Notes: generated by a model not told the origin, from the letters alone. Shown: positions 23,401-33,864, numbered from the stretch's first letter. The stretch: DNA of 64,000 bases from Myotis daubentonii (GCF_963259705.1 NC_081848.1:51173408-51237407), one strand, 5' to 3'. A program made the numbers and translations.

Positions 23401-23727
23401 TAGAGACCATTATAAACTTTTGAACAATAATAGATACAGAGGCAGAGCTGCCTCAAACAGATTGTCAAACTGCAGCGGGAAGGCCAGGGAGGGTTGGGGG
23501 GCAGGAGGAAGGGGGGTAAGAGATCAACCAAAGGACTTGTATGCATGCATATAAGCATAACCAATGGACATAAGACACTGGGGGGTAGGGGAGGCCAGGG
23601 GATTGTCAAGGGCGGGGGGAAAAAAGGTCACATATGTAATACCCTTTGTAATACTTTAAGCAATAAAAAAAATAAAATAAAAAAGATATCGAACAATATT
23701 AACTACAAAAAAAAAAAAAAAGAAAGA
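20976..23727 (+). mobile_element. Young 5'-truncated LINE-1 insertion
   Basis: A 2.75-kb L1 that begins inside the reverse transcriptase part of ORF2 and runs through a G-rich 3' UTR (23470-23630) to an A-rich tail. A perfect 15-bp target-site duplication aagaaagcagaacaa is at 20961-20975 and 23728-23742. This is the hallmark of target-primed reverse transcription. The clean duplication and few lesions make it one of the younger L1 copies in the window. Like most truncated copies it lacks the promoter, ORF1 and the endonuclease domain, so it cannot move by itself. Confidence 0.95.
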
Positions 23728-23929
23728 AAGAAAGCAGAACAACCCCAGCTGGGAACAGGCATGTGTCAGGCAACTCAAATTTTCATCACTCCTGTATGTC
23801 TGCAAGTCACAGCAAAGACTCTGCAAGTATTGATTTGGGGTTACAAATAAATTTTAGCAAGTGGGTGAATTGCAAATACAGAATCTGTGAATAATGAGAG
23901 AGACTGTAGTTAGATCCATATCTCATATT

Positions 23930-25100
23930 GTAAACTAGGATAAATCCCCAAAGGACCAAATTTTGAAATGTAAGGTAAAATAATCACCAAATAGTGGATA
24001 AAATAGAGGGGAATTTTCTTTATGACCTTGGAATGAAGAAGACCTTTCTAATTGAAACACAAACTTGAAAAGCCACAAGTAAAGATTGTTAAATGTGACT
24101 GCAGTAAAAACACAAAACAAAGACCTACAGCAAGACAAAAAAAGAACTACTATACCCAAAGTCAAATTTAACTTATTAAATAATCAAAATAGCAAAAGAT
24201 AAATGACAAATCAAGAAAATATATGCAAGTCATAGGAAAGCAGGAGGCTAACCTTCCCACATTATAAAATGTCCTAGACACAGACAAGAAAAACTAAACT
24301 CCAATAAAAAATTAAAAAGAATATGGAAAATTAAAAATTTATAAACAACTCATAAAACAAGAAAAGATGCTCAACTTCATTTATAATAAAAGTAATGTAC
24401 ATTAAAGCTATACTTAGCTATTATTTCTCACCTATCAGACTAGCAAAAATACAAAGGACTTTGGAATGGTGTGATGTTGCTGCTTTAAGGGAACATGTAT
24501 TTTCATATATTTCTATTGGGAGTTCTAATTGGGCACAACCTGTATAGAGAACAAATTGCCAATCATTTTCAGAACTCAAGTGGATATAACCTTTGACCCA
24601 GAAATTTACTCTAGGAATTCATCCTATACTTAGGCACATGCAAAATGACTGTGATGTGCAGGATGGACAGGATTATTCACTTCAAGGTTGGCATTAGCCA
24701 AAGATAAGAATGTCAATAACATAAGGGTAAAATATACGATGGTCATTAATACAGGTATAGTAATGAAAACTGCCACTATAAAACACATGAAAAATCTCTT
24801 TTTGGGTTAACACAAAAAGATCACCAAGGTATATTGTTAAGTGAAGAGCAAGATGCAGAAAAATATTTTTGGCCCCTGGTGTGAAAGAGGGAAACGAAAA
24901 AAATAATTGTGTGCACTGGCTTTCATTTGCACAAAAGTTTAATGAAAAAAATTACTAAGAAACTAATAGTGGTTACCTATTGTGGGAACTGAGCAAATAT
25001 AGGAATAAAGTAAGAAGGACATTGTTTTAGGATTCCTGATGTTTGACCCTTGGGAATGTATTCCATATTCAGAAAAAGAAATAGAAAATGTTACTTAAAA
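23930..25100 (+). repeat. Old L1 (L1M) ORF2 end and 3' region
   Basis: 'caacttcatttataataaaa', 'ttctcacctatcagactagc', 'gacccagaaatttactctag' and 'aggcacatgcaaaatgact' follow the distal ORF2 of an ancient L1 at high divergence. Stops throughout. Confidence 0.65.
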
Positions 25101-25104
25101 TGGA

Positions 25105-25948
25105 AGCTGGAGTGACTGAATTGTAAGATGAAGGCACATTATCTTTTTATCAACACAAAACCAGAAAGACAATTAGAAACTTCAGGAAGAAAACAAACAA
25201 ACAAAAACTATATAAGAAAGTCCTGGTCCAAACTAGAAGCAAACTAAGATTCACCATGATTTCTGTAAATGGTATGCTGTATGCAAAGTGAATCCATTTA
25301 ACCTCCATGCTTAGGGCAGTGTTAGTCAGAACCCATCTATTCTCTGGGCCCCAGATTCTTGAGCAGTCAATTCAGGTCAGTGGGTGCCGATTTAAATTCA
25401 GCCAACCTGTTATTTCCCTTGATGAAACTAAGATAAAAGGTAATCAAAAGGGAAGTTGTCATGACTAGAAAAACCACTACTTGGCCAACCATCATGTCTT
25501 TTTGTAAAATTATGAAACTAACTATTAAAATGAAAACTAAATCTAACTTAATTTTTTTTTCTTTAAAACTCACACACTTCTCTATCTAACATATAATAAC
25601 CCAAAAATCCAACCTCACTTTGGTTTTTTACCAGTCCCACCAGACTGTGGGAAGACAAGGATGATTCAAAAAGTCCAATGCAATACTATAACTCTCTTTA
25701 TGAAAAGCTCCCTGGCCAACACCAACATTGTCTAGCTTCTCTTTGCAGTCAGACTGGGATAAGAGAAGAGTTGTGTGCCAGAGAATTCCATCTTATTATC
25801 TCTTGACTCTTCCTGGAGTTCCAAGAGTTGCCATCAGATTGGTTCTGCTCCACCCAGACAGCCTCTGGGAGTTCCCTAAGTACAGCGGGAGCCTTTGTTT
25901 GTGGTTACATTGATGTGATCATGACATTTCATCATGGAGTAGACCTGG
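25105..25948. other. Unassigned AT-rich sequence
   Basis: No gene or repeat family recognised. Confidence 0.35.
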
Positions 25949-25950
25949 AG

Positions 25951-26173
25951 CAGGGGTCAGCAAACTACAGCCCATGGACCAAATATGGACCACTGCCCTT
26001 TTTGTAAATAAAATTTAATTGGAATACTGCCACACCCACTCATTTATGTATTGTTTATAGCTGCTTTCCTGCTATAACAGCAGAGCTGAGTAGTTGCAGC
26101 AAGAGAACATATGGCCTACAAAGCCAGAAATATTTACTGTTTAGCTCTTTACAGAAACATCTGCAGAACCCTG
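25951..26173 (+). mobile_element. Old hAT-Charlie miniature element
   Basis: Begins caggggtcagcaaacta and ends cagaaccctg, which are degraded inverted repeats. The interior ('gtaaataaaatttaattgg', 'tatagctgctttcctgct', 'atggcctacaaagcc') matches a placental hAT-Charlie type familiar from human DNA. I am not sure of its MER number. Target-site duplications are no longer visible. Confidence 0.75.
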
Positions 26174-26309
26174 CTCAAGAGTGTCCAGGCCTGGCATCCA
26201 GCTGATTCCCACTGACAAAAGCAGACAGGCATGAGAGCACATACAGCCTGAATCACCACTAAAAGTCCTGCTTCGGAGATGTAGACGTAGATAAAATTAC
26301 CAATATCAT

Positions 26310-26412
26310 CATATACAAGTATATTTGTGTATATGTATGTATAGGTGTAACACATACACATATGTATATGTGTATGTATGCATGTATGTATGTATGTATG
26401 TATGTATGTACA
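26310..26412 (+). repeat. (TATG/ATGT)n microsatellite region
   Basis: Alternating TATG units, perfect over about 26378-26410, with degraded flanks. Reading frames across it give a Tyr/Met/Cys/Val low-complexity artefact. Confidence 0.85.
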
Positions 26413-26539
26413 GTAGCACACTCTTACTACAAAACAGCAGTAAGATCAGGAACAAGAAGTTCATTCAAAGAGACTATAATAATCTTAGCCTTACTCTTCT
26501 CACAAGAATCCAATGTGTTCTACATACTCAGGGAAGCAG

Positions 26540-26722
26540 CAGGGTTTAATGGAAGGCGTAGACAATTAAAGTCAGCTCTCTCACTCTGGTTCCTGACCTC
26601 CACTTTCCTTCTCTGGACCATGGGGATACTATTTTCTTTCTTAAAGGGAGGATCATGAGACACCACATGCAAAGTGCCCTGCACATAGTCAGCACCTAGT
26701 AAATGGTGATTATTAGTTTTAC
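26540..26722 (+). repeat. MIR fragment
   Basis: 'tctctggaccatggggatac', 'gccctgcacatagtcagcac' and 'agtaaatggtgattatt' follow the 3' half of sense MIR. Confidence 0.65.
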
Positions 26723-26858
26723 TATCCCTATCCTCATCTGCCTAGATCCCACTCTTCTTTTTCATCCCACAGTCCCATTACCCAACCACCATTTCCTTTC
26801 ATTACTGGCAATATCTTTATTAATACCCTTTCTCTTATCTGTATTTAGGTACTTATTT

Positions 26859-27071
26859 ACTTATTTTAATTTTTATTGATTTCAGAGAGGAAGGGAGAGG
26901 GAGAGAGAGATAGAAACATCAATGATGAGAGAAAATTATTGATTGGCTGCCTTCTGCATGCTCCCCACTGGGGATTGAGCCTGCAACCCGGGCATGTGCT
27001 CTAATCAAGAATCAACTGTGACCTCCTGGTTCATAGGTTGACGCTTAACCACTGAGCCACACTGGGCAGGC
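26859..27071 (-). mobile_element. Ves SINE (lineage A, antisense)
   Basis: Full reverse-oriented SINE ending 'gagccacactgggcaggc'. Flanks taggtacttattt (26846-26858) and taggtagttattt (27072-27084) are a 13-bp duplication with one mismatch. Confidence 0.93.
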
Positions 27072-27084
27072 TAGGTAGTTATTT

Positions 27085-27358
27085 TTTAACTTCAAATTAT
27101 TGAAGCCTCACTAAGTTGCCACTAACTAGTAATCAAAAAGAAAACATGTAATATATACGCCCTTAAAGTTAACATGATAAGAAACAAATCGTAGTAATGA
27201 AGAGGAAACTGAAAATCAAAACAATTAATATGGGAACTGACTCTGAAGGTCCCGGCAGGAAGGAAGAGGTGCTAGTTTTAGTAATCTAGGGACTTGGATT
27301 TCAACAACCATGTGCCTTGTTCTGAACTGTTTTTGTCATACTGCTAATATGACTAGGT
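27085..27358. other. Unassigned AT-rich sequence
   Basis: No recognisable gene or repeat. Confidence 0.3.
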
Positions 27359-27360
27359 GA

Positions 27361-27576
27361 GCCTGGCTGGCATGGCTCAGTGGTTGAGCATCGACCTATG
27401 AACTAGAAGGTCACAGTTCGATTCCCAGTCAGGGCACATGCCCAAGTTGTGGGCTCCATCCGAGTGTGGGGCATGCAGAAGGCAGACAGTCAATGATATT
27501 CTCTCATCATTAATATGTCTATCTCTCTCTTCTTCTCCCTTCCTCTCTGAAATCAATTTAAAAATACATTTAAAAA
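27361..27576 (+). mobile_element. Ves SINE (lineage A)
   Basis: Begins 'gcctggctggcatggctcag', with an intact B box (agttcgattcccagtcagg) and tail 'aaatcaatttaaaaa'. Target-site duplications are unclear. Confidence 0.9.
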
Positions 27577-27927
27577 AAGGATACATGGTAATATGATGTG
27601 GACACACACACTGGAATATTATTCAGCTATGAGAAAGAAGGAAATCCTGCCACTTGCAAAAACAAGTATAGACCCTGAGGGCATTATACTAAGTGAAACA
27701 AGCCAGACAGAGAAAGACAAATACTACCTGGTATCACTTATAAGTGCATCTTTTAAAAAAAGTGAAACTCATAGAAACAGAGAGTAGAAAAGTGGTTGCC
27801 AGAGGCTTGGGATGGGGAAAATAGGGAGAGGTTGGTGAAATGGTACATTCAACAATAAAATGAATAAAGTCTGAGGATCTAATGTAAAACATGGTTACTA
27901 TAGTTGACAACACTGTATTATATAGAA

Positions 27928-28204
27928 ACTAGAGACTCAGTGCACGAATTCACGCATGGGTGGGGTCCCTCAGCCTGGCCAGAGAGTGGAGCTAATGTGG
28001 GCCATCTCGCCCAGTCCCCATCAGGCTAGTTGGGGCTGGCCAGCTAGGAGGAGGGACCCCGGGAGGTTGGCTATGGTAGCGCACTCACCACCAGGGACGG
28101 TCAGTTGAGCGTCTGCCCCCTGGTGGTCAGTGCACATCATAGCAACCAGTCGAACAGTCATTCAGTTGACAGGTCATAACAGTTGCTTAGGCTTTTATAT
28201 ATAT
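27928..28204 (-). mobile_element. HeliBat-type Helitron, array member 1
   Basis: Read on the minus strand, it starts in the tatatatataaaagcctaagc 5' end. It carries the divergent pair of ccctggtggtcagtg/ccaccaggg motifs and ends in the hairpin gtgcacgaattc-type sequence and CTAGT at 27928. Helitrons insert between A and T, make no target duplication and move by rolling-circle replication. No Rep/helicase gene is present. One exact CTCF-like core lies at 28113-28126. Confidence 0.88.
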
Positions 28205-28842
28205 ACTAGGGGCCCGGTGCACAAAATTCGTGCACTGGGTGTGTGGGGGAGGGGAGTGTCCCTCAGCCCAGCCTGCCCCCTCTCACATACTGGGAACCCT
28301 CAGGCGTTGACCCCCATCACCCTCCAATCGCAGGATCGGCCCCTTGCCCAGACCTGACGCCTCTGGCCTAGGCGTCCGGCCCGGGCAGCGGGGACCCACA
28401 GCTGCAGCGGCCCCACGATCGTGGGCTTCGCTTTAGGCCCAGGCAAGGGACCCCTAGCTCCTGGGACTGCCAGCTTCGACCGTGCCCAGCTCCCATCGCT
28501 GGCTCCACCCCTACTTCCTGCTATCACTGGCCAGGGCGGAAAAGGCACCTGATTCTCCGATCATGGCTGGGGGGGCAGGGCAAAGGCGGCCCCAGGGCCG
28601 CCTTTGCCCTGCCCCCCAGCTCTTTGCCCCCCCCGGGTTTCCAATCACTGTCAGTGGCAGGGGGCTTCTTCCTGCTTTCCCTTTCGCCTCCCTGCATTGT
28701 GCCTACATATGCAAATTAACCGCCATCTTGTTGGCAGTTAACTGCCAATCTTAGTTGGCAGTTAATTTGCATATAGCCCTGATTAGCCAATGAAAAGGGT
28801 AGCTCGTACGCCAATTACCATTTTTCTCTTTTATTAGTGTTG
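28205..28842 (-). mobile_element. HeliBat-type Helitron, array member 2
   Basis: Its 3' end (actaggggcccggtgcac on the plus strand, with hairpin partner ttcgtgcac) directly abuts member 1. The 5' end is the complement of the 'cttttattagtg' terminus. The interior is GC-rich, with a near-perfect GC palindrome at 28566-28620 and an 18-bp perfect palindrome ttggcagttaactgccaa at 28731-28748. No open frame of note. Confidence 0.85.
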
Positions 28843-29019
28843 ACTAGAGGCCCGGTGCACAAAAATTTGTGCACTTGCGGGGGGGGGGGGGGCGTCCCTC
28901 AGCCCGGCCTGTGCCCTCTTGCAATCTGGGACCCCGTGGGAGATAACGACCTGCTGGCTTAGGCCTGCTCCCGGTGGCAGAGGGCAGGCCCAATCCCTAG
29001 GTGCAGCCCCTGGTCGGGC

Positions 29020-29890
29020 TCAGAGCAGGGCTGATTGGGGAGTTGGGGCACCACCTTCTGTCATGCACAGAACAGGGTGGATCGGTAGGTTGCGATGCCA
29101 CCCTCAGTCACGCTCAGGGTAGGGCTGATTGGGGGGTTGGGGCACCGCCCCCTGTCACACTCAAGGCAGGGTCAATGGGGAGGTTACGGCGCCACCCCCT
29201 GTCATGCACAAGGCAGGGCCAATCAGGGGGTTGGGGCGCTGCCCCCTGTCACTCACAGAGCAGGGCCCATCAGGGGGGTTGGGGCTCCGTATCCTGTCAC
29301 GCACAGAGCAGGGTCGATCAGGGGGTTGGGGAGCTCCCCCCTGTCACGCACAGAGCAGGGCCCATCAGGGGGGTGGGGAGCTCCCCCCTGTCACTCACAG
29401 AGTAGGGCCGATAGGGGAGTTGGGGCACCGCCCCCTGTCACACACAGAGCAAGGTGGATCAGGGGGTTGGGGCGCCGCACCCTGTCACACTCAGGGCAGG
29501 GCCAATGGGGAGGTTATGGCTCTACCCCATCACACACAGAGCAGGGCCCGTGGGGGGCAGTTGGGGCATCGCCCTCTATCACCCACAAAGCAGGGCCAAT
29601 CAGGGGGTTGGGGCACCGCCACTCTCACACTCAGGGCAGGGCCGATGGGGAGGTTATGGCTCTACCCTGTCACACACAGAGCAGGGCCCGTGGGGGGGTG
29701 GGGATTGGGGCGCCGCAGCCTGTCATACACAGAGCCGCAGGGCGATCAGGGGGTTGGGGAGCTCCCCCCTATCAGGCACAGAGCAGGGCTGATCAGGGGG
29801 TTGGGCCGCCTTCCCCTGTCACGAACAGAGCAGGGCGGATAGGAAGGTTGTGGCCCTGCCCCCTGTCACACACAGAGCCGCAGGGCGATC
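29020..29890 (+). repeat. 47-bp minisatellite inside a Helitron, about 18-19 copies
   Basis: Repeating unit of the type cagagcagggcc-gatcaggggg-ttggggc-gcc-ccccctgtcac, with unit spacing of 46-48 bp measured at several points. Because 47 is not a multiple of 3 and the unit has few stops, all three plus-strand frames stay open for up to about 275 codons. They all spell the same degenerate peptide (repeats like GVGAPPPVTHRAGPI) in shifted frames. This is a repeat artefact, not evidence of a gene. Confidence 0.93.
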
Positions 29891-29917
29891 AGGGGGTTTG
29901 GGTGCCACCCCCGTCAC

Positions 29918-30007
29918 GCTGATCCCAGTGCCGGGAGGCCTCTCAGCTCCGCTGATCCCAGTGCTGGGAGGCCTCGTGGCTCCGCTGATCCCAGTGCTGG
30001 GAGGCAT
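29918..30007 (+). repeat. 33-bp tandem repeat, about 2.7 copies
   Basis: Units begin gctgatcccagtgc at 29918, 29951 and 29984. They lie at the 5' end (minus-strand sense) of Helitron member 3. Confidence 0.9.
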
Positions 30008-30029
30008 ATTACCCTTTTACTATATAGGA

Positions 30030-30755
30030 TAGGGGCCTGGTGCACGGGTGGGGGCCGGCTGGTTTGCCCTGAAGGGTGTCCTGGATCAGGGTGGGGGTCC
30101 CCACTGGGGTGCCTGGCCAGCCTGGGTGAGGGGATGATGGCTGTTTGCAGCTGGTCACACCCCCTTCAGGGTGGGGGTCCCCACTGGGGTGCCTGGCCAG
30201 CTGGGTGAGGGGATGATGGCTGTTTGCAGCTGGTCACACACCCTTCAGGGTGGGGGTCCCCACTGGGGTGCCTGGCCAGTCTGGGTGAGGGGCTGAGGGC
30301 TGTTTTCAGGCTGGGGGTGACTTAAGCTCCCAACCGCTCCTTTTTTTCTTTTCTTTTTTTATTATTCTGGGCCAGCTTTAGCTCTAAGGCTTGGCTCCAG
30401 CTCTTAGGCCTCTGCTGCTGAAAGCAGGTATCTGGTTTGTTTGGGTTCTATAATTGAAACACTGTTTCAACTCCAGCTGTGAGATCCCAGCTGGCTAAAA
30501 ACAGGTTTCTGGGGTTTTGTTTAGCTTCTATATTTGTAACAATGTTTCAAACTGCAAGCTCAGAGGCCGGCAAGGCAGGGGGGGAACGCTGGAGTCCTCC
30601 GTCACTGAAGCAAGCAAGCCTCATGTTCGCTTCAAGCTGCCTGGCTGCCGGCCGCCATCTTGGCTGACAGTTAATTTGTATATCGCCCTGATTAGCCAAT
30701 GGGAAGGGTAGCAGATGTACGGCTAATTACCATGTTTCTCTTTTATTAGATAGGA
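30030..30755 (-). mobile_element. HeliBat-type Helitron, array member 4
   Basis: The 3' end is slightly degraded (taggggcctggtgcacggg) and directly abuts member 3. The 5' end is the complement of tcctatctaataaaagag at 30755, after which the host L1 resumes. The interior has three 80-bp tandem units (30087-30300) and two diverged copies of a 'ttctataattgaaacactg / ttctatatttgtaacaatg' block (about 30425-30570). This interior may be captured host sequence, but I cannot name a source. Confidence 0.82.
30087..30300 (+). repeat. 80-bp tandem repeat, about 2.7 copies
   Basis: Units beginning 'cagggtgggggtccccact' at 30087, 30167 and 30246, differing at few positions. Confidence 0.92.
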
Positions 30756-31004
30756 TATATAGATGTGCTCAGAGTAGAACTTAAATGTTCTCATATATGT
30801 ATGTTTATACAGACGTGTGTGTGTCTGTGTGTTAATTAACTAGACGATGGGAATCCCTTCACAACATATATACATACATCAAATAACCATTATGTACACA
30901 GTGAATATCTTACAATTTTATCAAATATTTCTCAATTAAACTGAGAAAAAAACCAATATGTAACATGTGGGGGAATAAAGATAATATGCCAGAAACATGG
31001 CAAG

Positions 31005-31650
31005 TGTGAAGATAACAGACATCTTTAAAATGCTAAAAAAAAAAAATAAACTGTCAGCCTAGAATTCTATATGCAGCAAAAATTTCATTCAAAAATGAAG
31101 GTAAAATAGATTTATTTTCAATACTCAAATGCTGAAAGAATTCACCACTAGCAGACCCACACTAATAGAAATATTAAAATCAGTCCTTAGACGAAAGTAA
31201 AAAGACATCAAATGAAAATATGGATCTACAAAAATAAAAAAGAAGAAGAAGAAGAAGAACTACATTAAGGAAGAAAGGGCACTGCGTATGGTAACTACAT
31301 AGGCAAATATGTAAGAATTTTCTCTTATTATATAAATGCCTGTAAAGGTAAATGACTAAACAAAAGCAATAACTAGTTAATGTAAGTTTTTTTTAACATA
31401 TGTAAAAGTAAAGCATATGACAATAGTACAAAATTTGGGTGGAAAGTAATGGAAGCAAACTATTGAAAAGTTCTTATACTATATACAAAGTGGTAGAATA
31501 TCACTTGAAAGTAGAACATAGTAAGGTAAAGGTGCATATTATAAACTCTAACATAGGAGATAAAATGAAATTACAACATATATTCAATTAAACTGAAAGA
31601 ATTTACAAAGAGAGAGAATAGGAAACAAAGAATAGATGAGACATATAGGA
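31005..31650 (+). repeat. Old L1/HAL1 ORF1 end and following region
   Basis: 'cagcctagaattctatatgc', 'tcattcaaaaatgaaggta' and 'gaattcaccactagcagacc' correspond to the C-terminal part of L1 ORF1 (motif PRI.YP.K.SF..EGEI and following). The spacer seen in old L1 or HAL1 copies follows ('catatgacaatagtac', 'cttatactatatacaaagtgg'). Heavily mutated. Confidence 0.65.
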
Positions 31651-31652
31651 AA

Positions 31653-31734
31653 TGTGCCCTTGACTGGAATCAAACCTGGGACCCTTCAGTCCACAGGCCA
31701 ATGCTCTATCTACTGAGCCAAACCAGGTAGGGCT
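31653..31734 (-). mobile_element. Ves SINE 5' fragment (lineage B, antisense)
   Basis: Only the tRNA-related half remains: 'gactggaatcaaacctggga', 'gctctatctactgagccaaa' and 'ccaggtagggc'. The pyrimidine-rich 3' half is absent, so the copy was truncated at or after insertion. Confidence 0.85.
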
Positions 31735-31880
31735 TCACATAAGGTTGTTGTTGTTTTTTTAAATTTCATTCAGAGTTATTAGCTGTAACCTGTGGAAAAT
31801 ATAGGCTGTAGTGGACTTACTCTATTTTGACTAGCACTGGACGTCACAAATAAATTTTAAAAATATAAATAAATAAGTTC

Positions 31881-32035
31881 TTCCCAGCTGACATGGCTCA
31901 GTGGTTGAGGGTCAACCTATGAACCAGGAGGTCACAGTTTGATTCCCGGTTAGGGTACATGCCTGGGTTGCGGGCTCGATCCCCAGTAGGGGGTGTGCAG
32001 GAGGCAGCCGATCAATGATTCTCTCTCATCACTGA

Positions 32036-32093
<58 letters not shown>

Positions 32094-32130
32094 CCTTCCT
32101 CTCTAAAATTAATAAAAATACATTTAAAAA
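31881..32130 (+). mobile_element. Ves SINE (lineage A) with long CT tract
   Basis: Complete SINE with an intact B box (acagtttgattcccgg). Its pyrimidine segment has expanded to (CT)n over about 32039-32086. Flanks aaataagtt on both sides are the likely target-site duplication. Confidence 0.93.
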
Positions 32131-32139
32131 TAAGTTTTT

Positions 32140-33115
32140 AAGGCAGGCGAAGGTTTATCTTAGAGATTCAAGGAAAGTACGATATTGGTACAAAAGATTG
32201 ATCAGCATAATCATTACATAAAGAAATCAAAGGAGAAAAACTGTATCATTTGTCAAGATGTTCAAGACTACAAAAATATTAAGAAGCCTAGCTGAGAGAG
32301 CCATCTTGATTATCTCTTAAGTCTCTGAATTCTAGTTGTATAAGATCAGCATTTCATTTGTCCTCTTAATTACATAAACCAGTATATTTCTCTTTTTTCC
32401 TTTAGCTAATTTGAGTTGGAATGCTGTCATTTTCAATACCTATGAACTAATCCAAGCATCAACAGAAAAACTATTTTTTTTAAGTTATTCAATAATTTAA
32501 TCACATACAAAATAAGTATCTTTAAAGTCAGTAGAGAACCTTCCTACATTGCTGATGAGAACATAAAATAGTGTAGCCCCTTTGGAAAAACAATTTGGCA
32601 GTTCCTTAAAAAGTTAAACATAAAATTACCATACAATCCAGCAATTCCACTCCTACCTATCTACCGAAGAGAAATAAAACCATATGTTCACAAAGACTTA
32701 GAGCGAATGTTCATAGTAGCATTATTCATAATAGTCCAAAACTGAAACAATCTAAATGTCCATCACTGTTGAATGGATAGATCATAGATGAACCTTGAAA
32801 AACATTATGCCAAGTGAAAGAAAGCCAGACACAAGAGATGATATAGTGTATGATTCATTAATGTAAATTGTCCGGAGAATGTATAGAGACAGAAGGTAGG
32901 ATAGTGAATACCTGGGGCTGGAAATGAGAACTGGATTAACTCTAAATAGGGAAGCGAGATCTTATTAGACAAGGACAAATAAACCAAAATTAATTTATGG
33001 TGATAGTTGTACTACTCAGTAACATTACTCAAAATTATTGAAATGCACATTTGAATGGGTGAATTCTATGACACTGTAAAATTTATTTCAGTAAAGCTGC
33101 TAAAAATTAAAAATA
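32140..33115 (+). repeat. Old L1 (L1M) ORF2 pieces and 3' end
   Basis: 32140-32290 resembles the RT region ('aggtttatcttagagattca', 'cattacataaagaaatcaa'). 32530-33115 is the distal ORF2 and 3' UTR ('gaaaaacaatttggcagttc', 'ccagcaattccactcctac', 'gccaagtgaaagaaagccag', 'gacactgtaaaatttattt'). The two may be one internally deleted element. Not coding. Confidence 0.65.
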
Positions 33116-33129
33116 AAACTAGTAAAGTT

Positions 33130-33862
33130 CTGATATATAAAAAATAATTAAGTAAAATATATGATAGAAGAAAACATCCTATCCACTATCATACAAAAGT
33201 ATAAATTATCTAGGACTAATGGCACAATAAATGTTTGGAACTTGTTGGAGGCCACAAAATTCTACTAAGAACATTAGATATTGAATGAATAGAGAGAGAT
33301 ACCTTGTTTTTTGAAAGTAAATTTTACCATCATAATTTTTTTCTAATGTAAACCATAGATTAAATGTATTCACAATAAAAATGTCACAGGAATATTTTTA
33401 GACGAAGGAACTTAAAAAAAATGATTCTTAACTTCATATGAAATTATAAACATGTGAAAATAGCCAGGAAAATCATTATTTTAAAAAAAAGAACAAGAAA
33501 TGGGAACATGTCCTACAATATGTTATTATCAAAGCTACCATTCTCAAAATAGAAGAGTAGAACTTATAGATCTCTCAATAGAGCAGGAAAAAAGTTAGTA
33601 AATTAGCAAATAAATATGAAAATTTAATATATTATAAATCAAATGTCAAAGCAAAGGAAGAAAAGATGGAATATTCAATACATGGTGCTTGGACTGGTGT
33701 CAAGTCATTTGGAAAAGCATGAAGTGTGATTCTGACCTCACTTCACATGCCAAAATAAAATCCAGATGGATGCTATTTTTATAATAGCTGAGTAGAGGAG
33801 ACTTTTCTAAGCATTTCACAAAGATTGCTGTCTATAACGGAAAAGATGATACATTGGATTGC
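33130..33862 (+). repeat. Old L1 (L1M) ORF2 fragment
   Basis: 'aagctaccattctcaaaat', 'caatacatggtgcttggac' and 'gccaaaataaaatccagatgg' follow L1 ORF2 in order. Highly diverged. Confidence 0.6.
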
Positions 33863-33864
33863 AT

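Larger units (their letters stand above)
20521..23906. mobile_element. Tigger/pogo-like DNA transposon, split by an L1
   Basis: The two halves, 20521-20975 and 23743-23906, read as one element once the L1 and its duplication are set aside. The outer ends are related inverted repeats: 'gtcaattctcattagcag' at the left, and 'aataatgagagagactg' at the right (complement cagtctctctcattatt). Each is flanked by a TA dinucleotide, as in Tc1/mariner elements. The sequence between ('ggtcacattatcaacaactg', 'ggccgacagcactgttaccc') agrees with my memory of a placental Tigger-type non-autonomous element. No transposase remains. Family name tentative. Confidence 0.6.
28843..30029 (-). mobile_element. HeliBat-type Helitron, array member 3, carrying satellites
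   Basis: Starts on the plus strand with actagaggcccggtgcac and hairpin partner tttgtgcac. It ends with the complement of tcctatatagtaaaaggg at 30029. Its interior is almost entirely tandem repeats: a 47-bp satellite (about 29020-29890) and a 33-bp one (29918-30007). The ends are typical of the family; the interior is unusually expanded. Confidence 0.85.
27590..30962 (+). repeat. Old L1 3' end, split by a Helitron array
   Basis: 27590-27927 carries the end of ORF2 ('ggaatattattcagctatg', 'aagtgaaacaagccagac') and the first part of the 3' UTR ('gttgacaacactgtatta'). The same L1 resumes at about 30756: 'agagtagaacttaaatgttc', 'gttaattaactagacgatgg' and 'caattttatcaaatatttc'. The 2.8 kb in between is four Helitrons, so this L1 is the host of the array and older than it. 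Confidence 0.8.

Noticed and set aside
26325..26549. Cys/Tyr/Val-rich frames
   Set aside because: Artefact of a TATG microsatellite.
27593..27787. A 64-codon frame resembling a protein C-terminus
   Set aside because: It is the broken end of L1 ORF2, not a host gene.
28205..28720. CpG-island promoter
   Set aside because: The GC-rich interval is the interior of a Helitron, and no transcript evidence can be seen in sequence.
29001..29922. Overlapping plus-strand open frames of up to 275 codons
   Set aside because: They lie in a 47-bp satellite inside a Helitron. All three frames are open and encode the same peptide shifted, which is expected of a stop-poor repeat.
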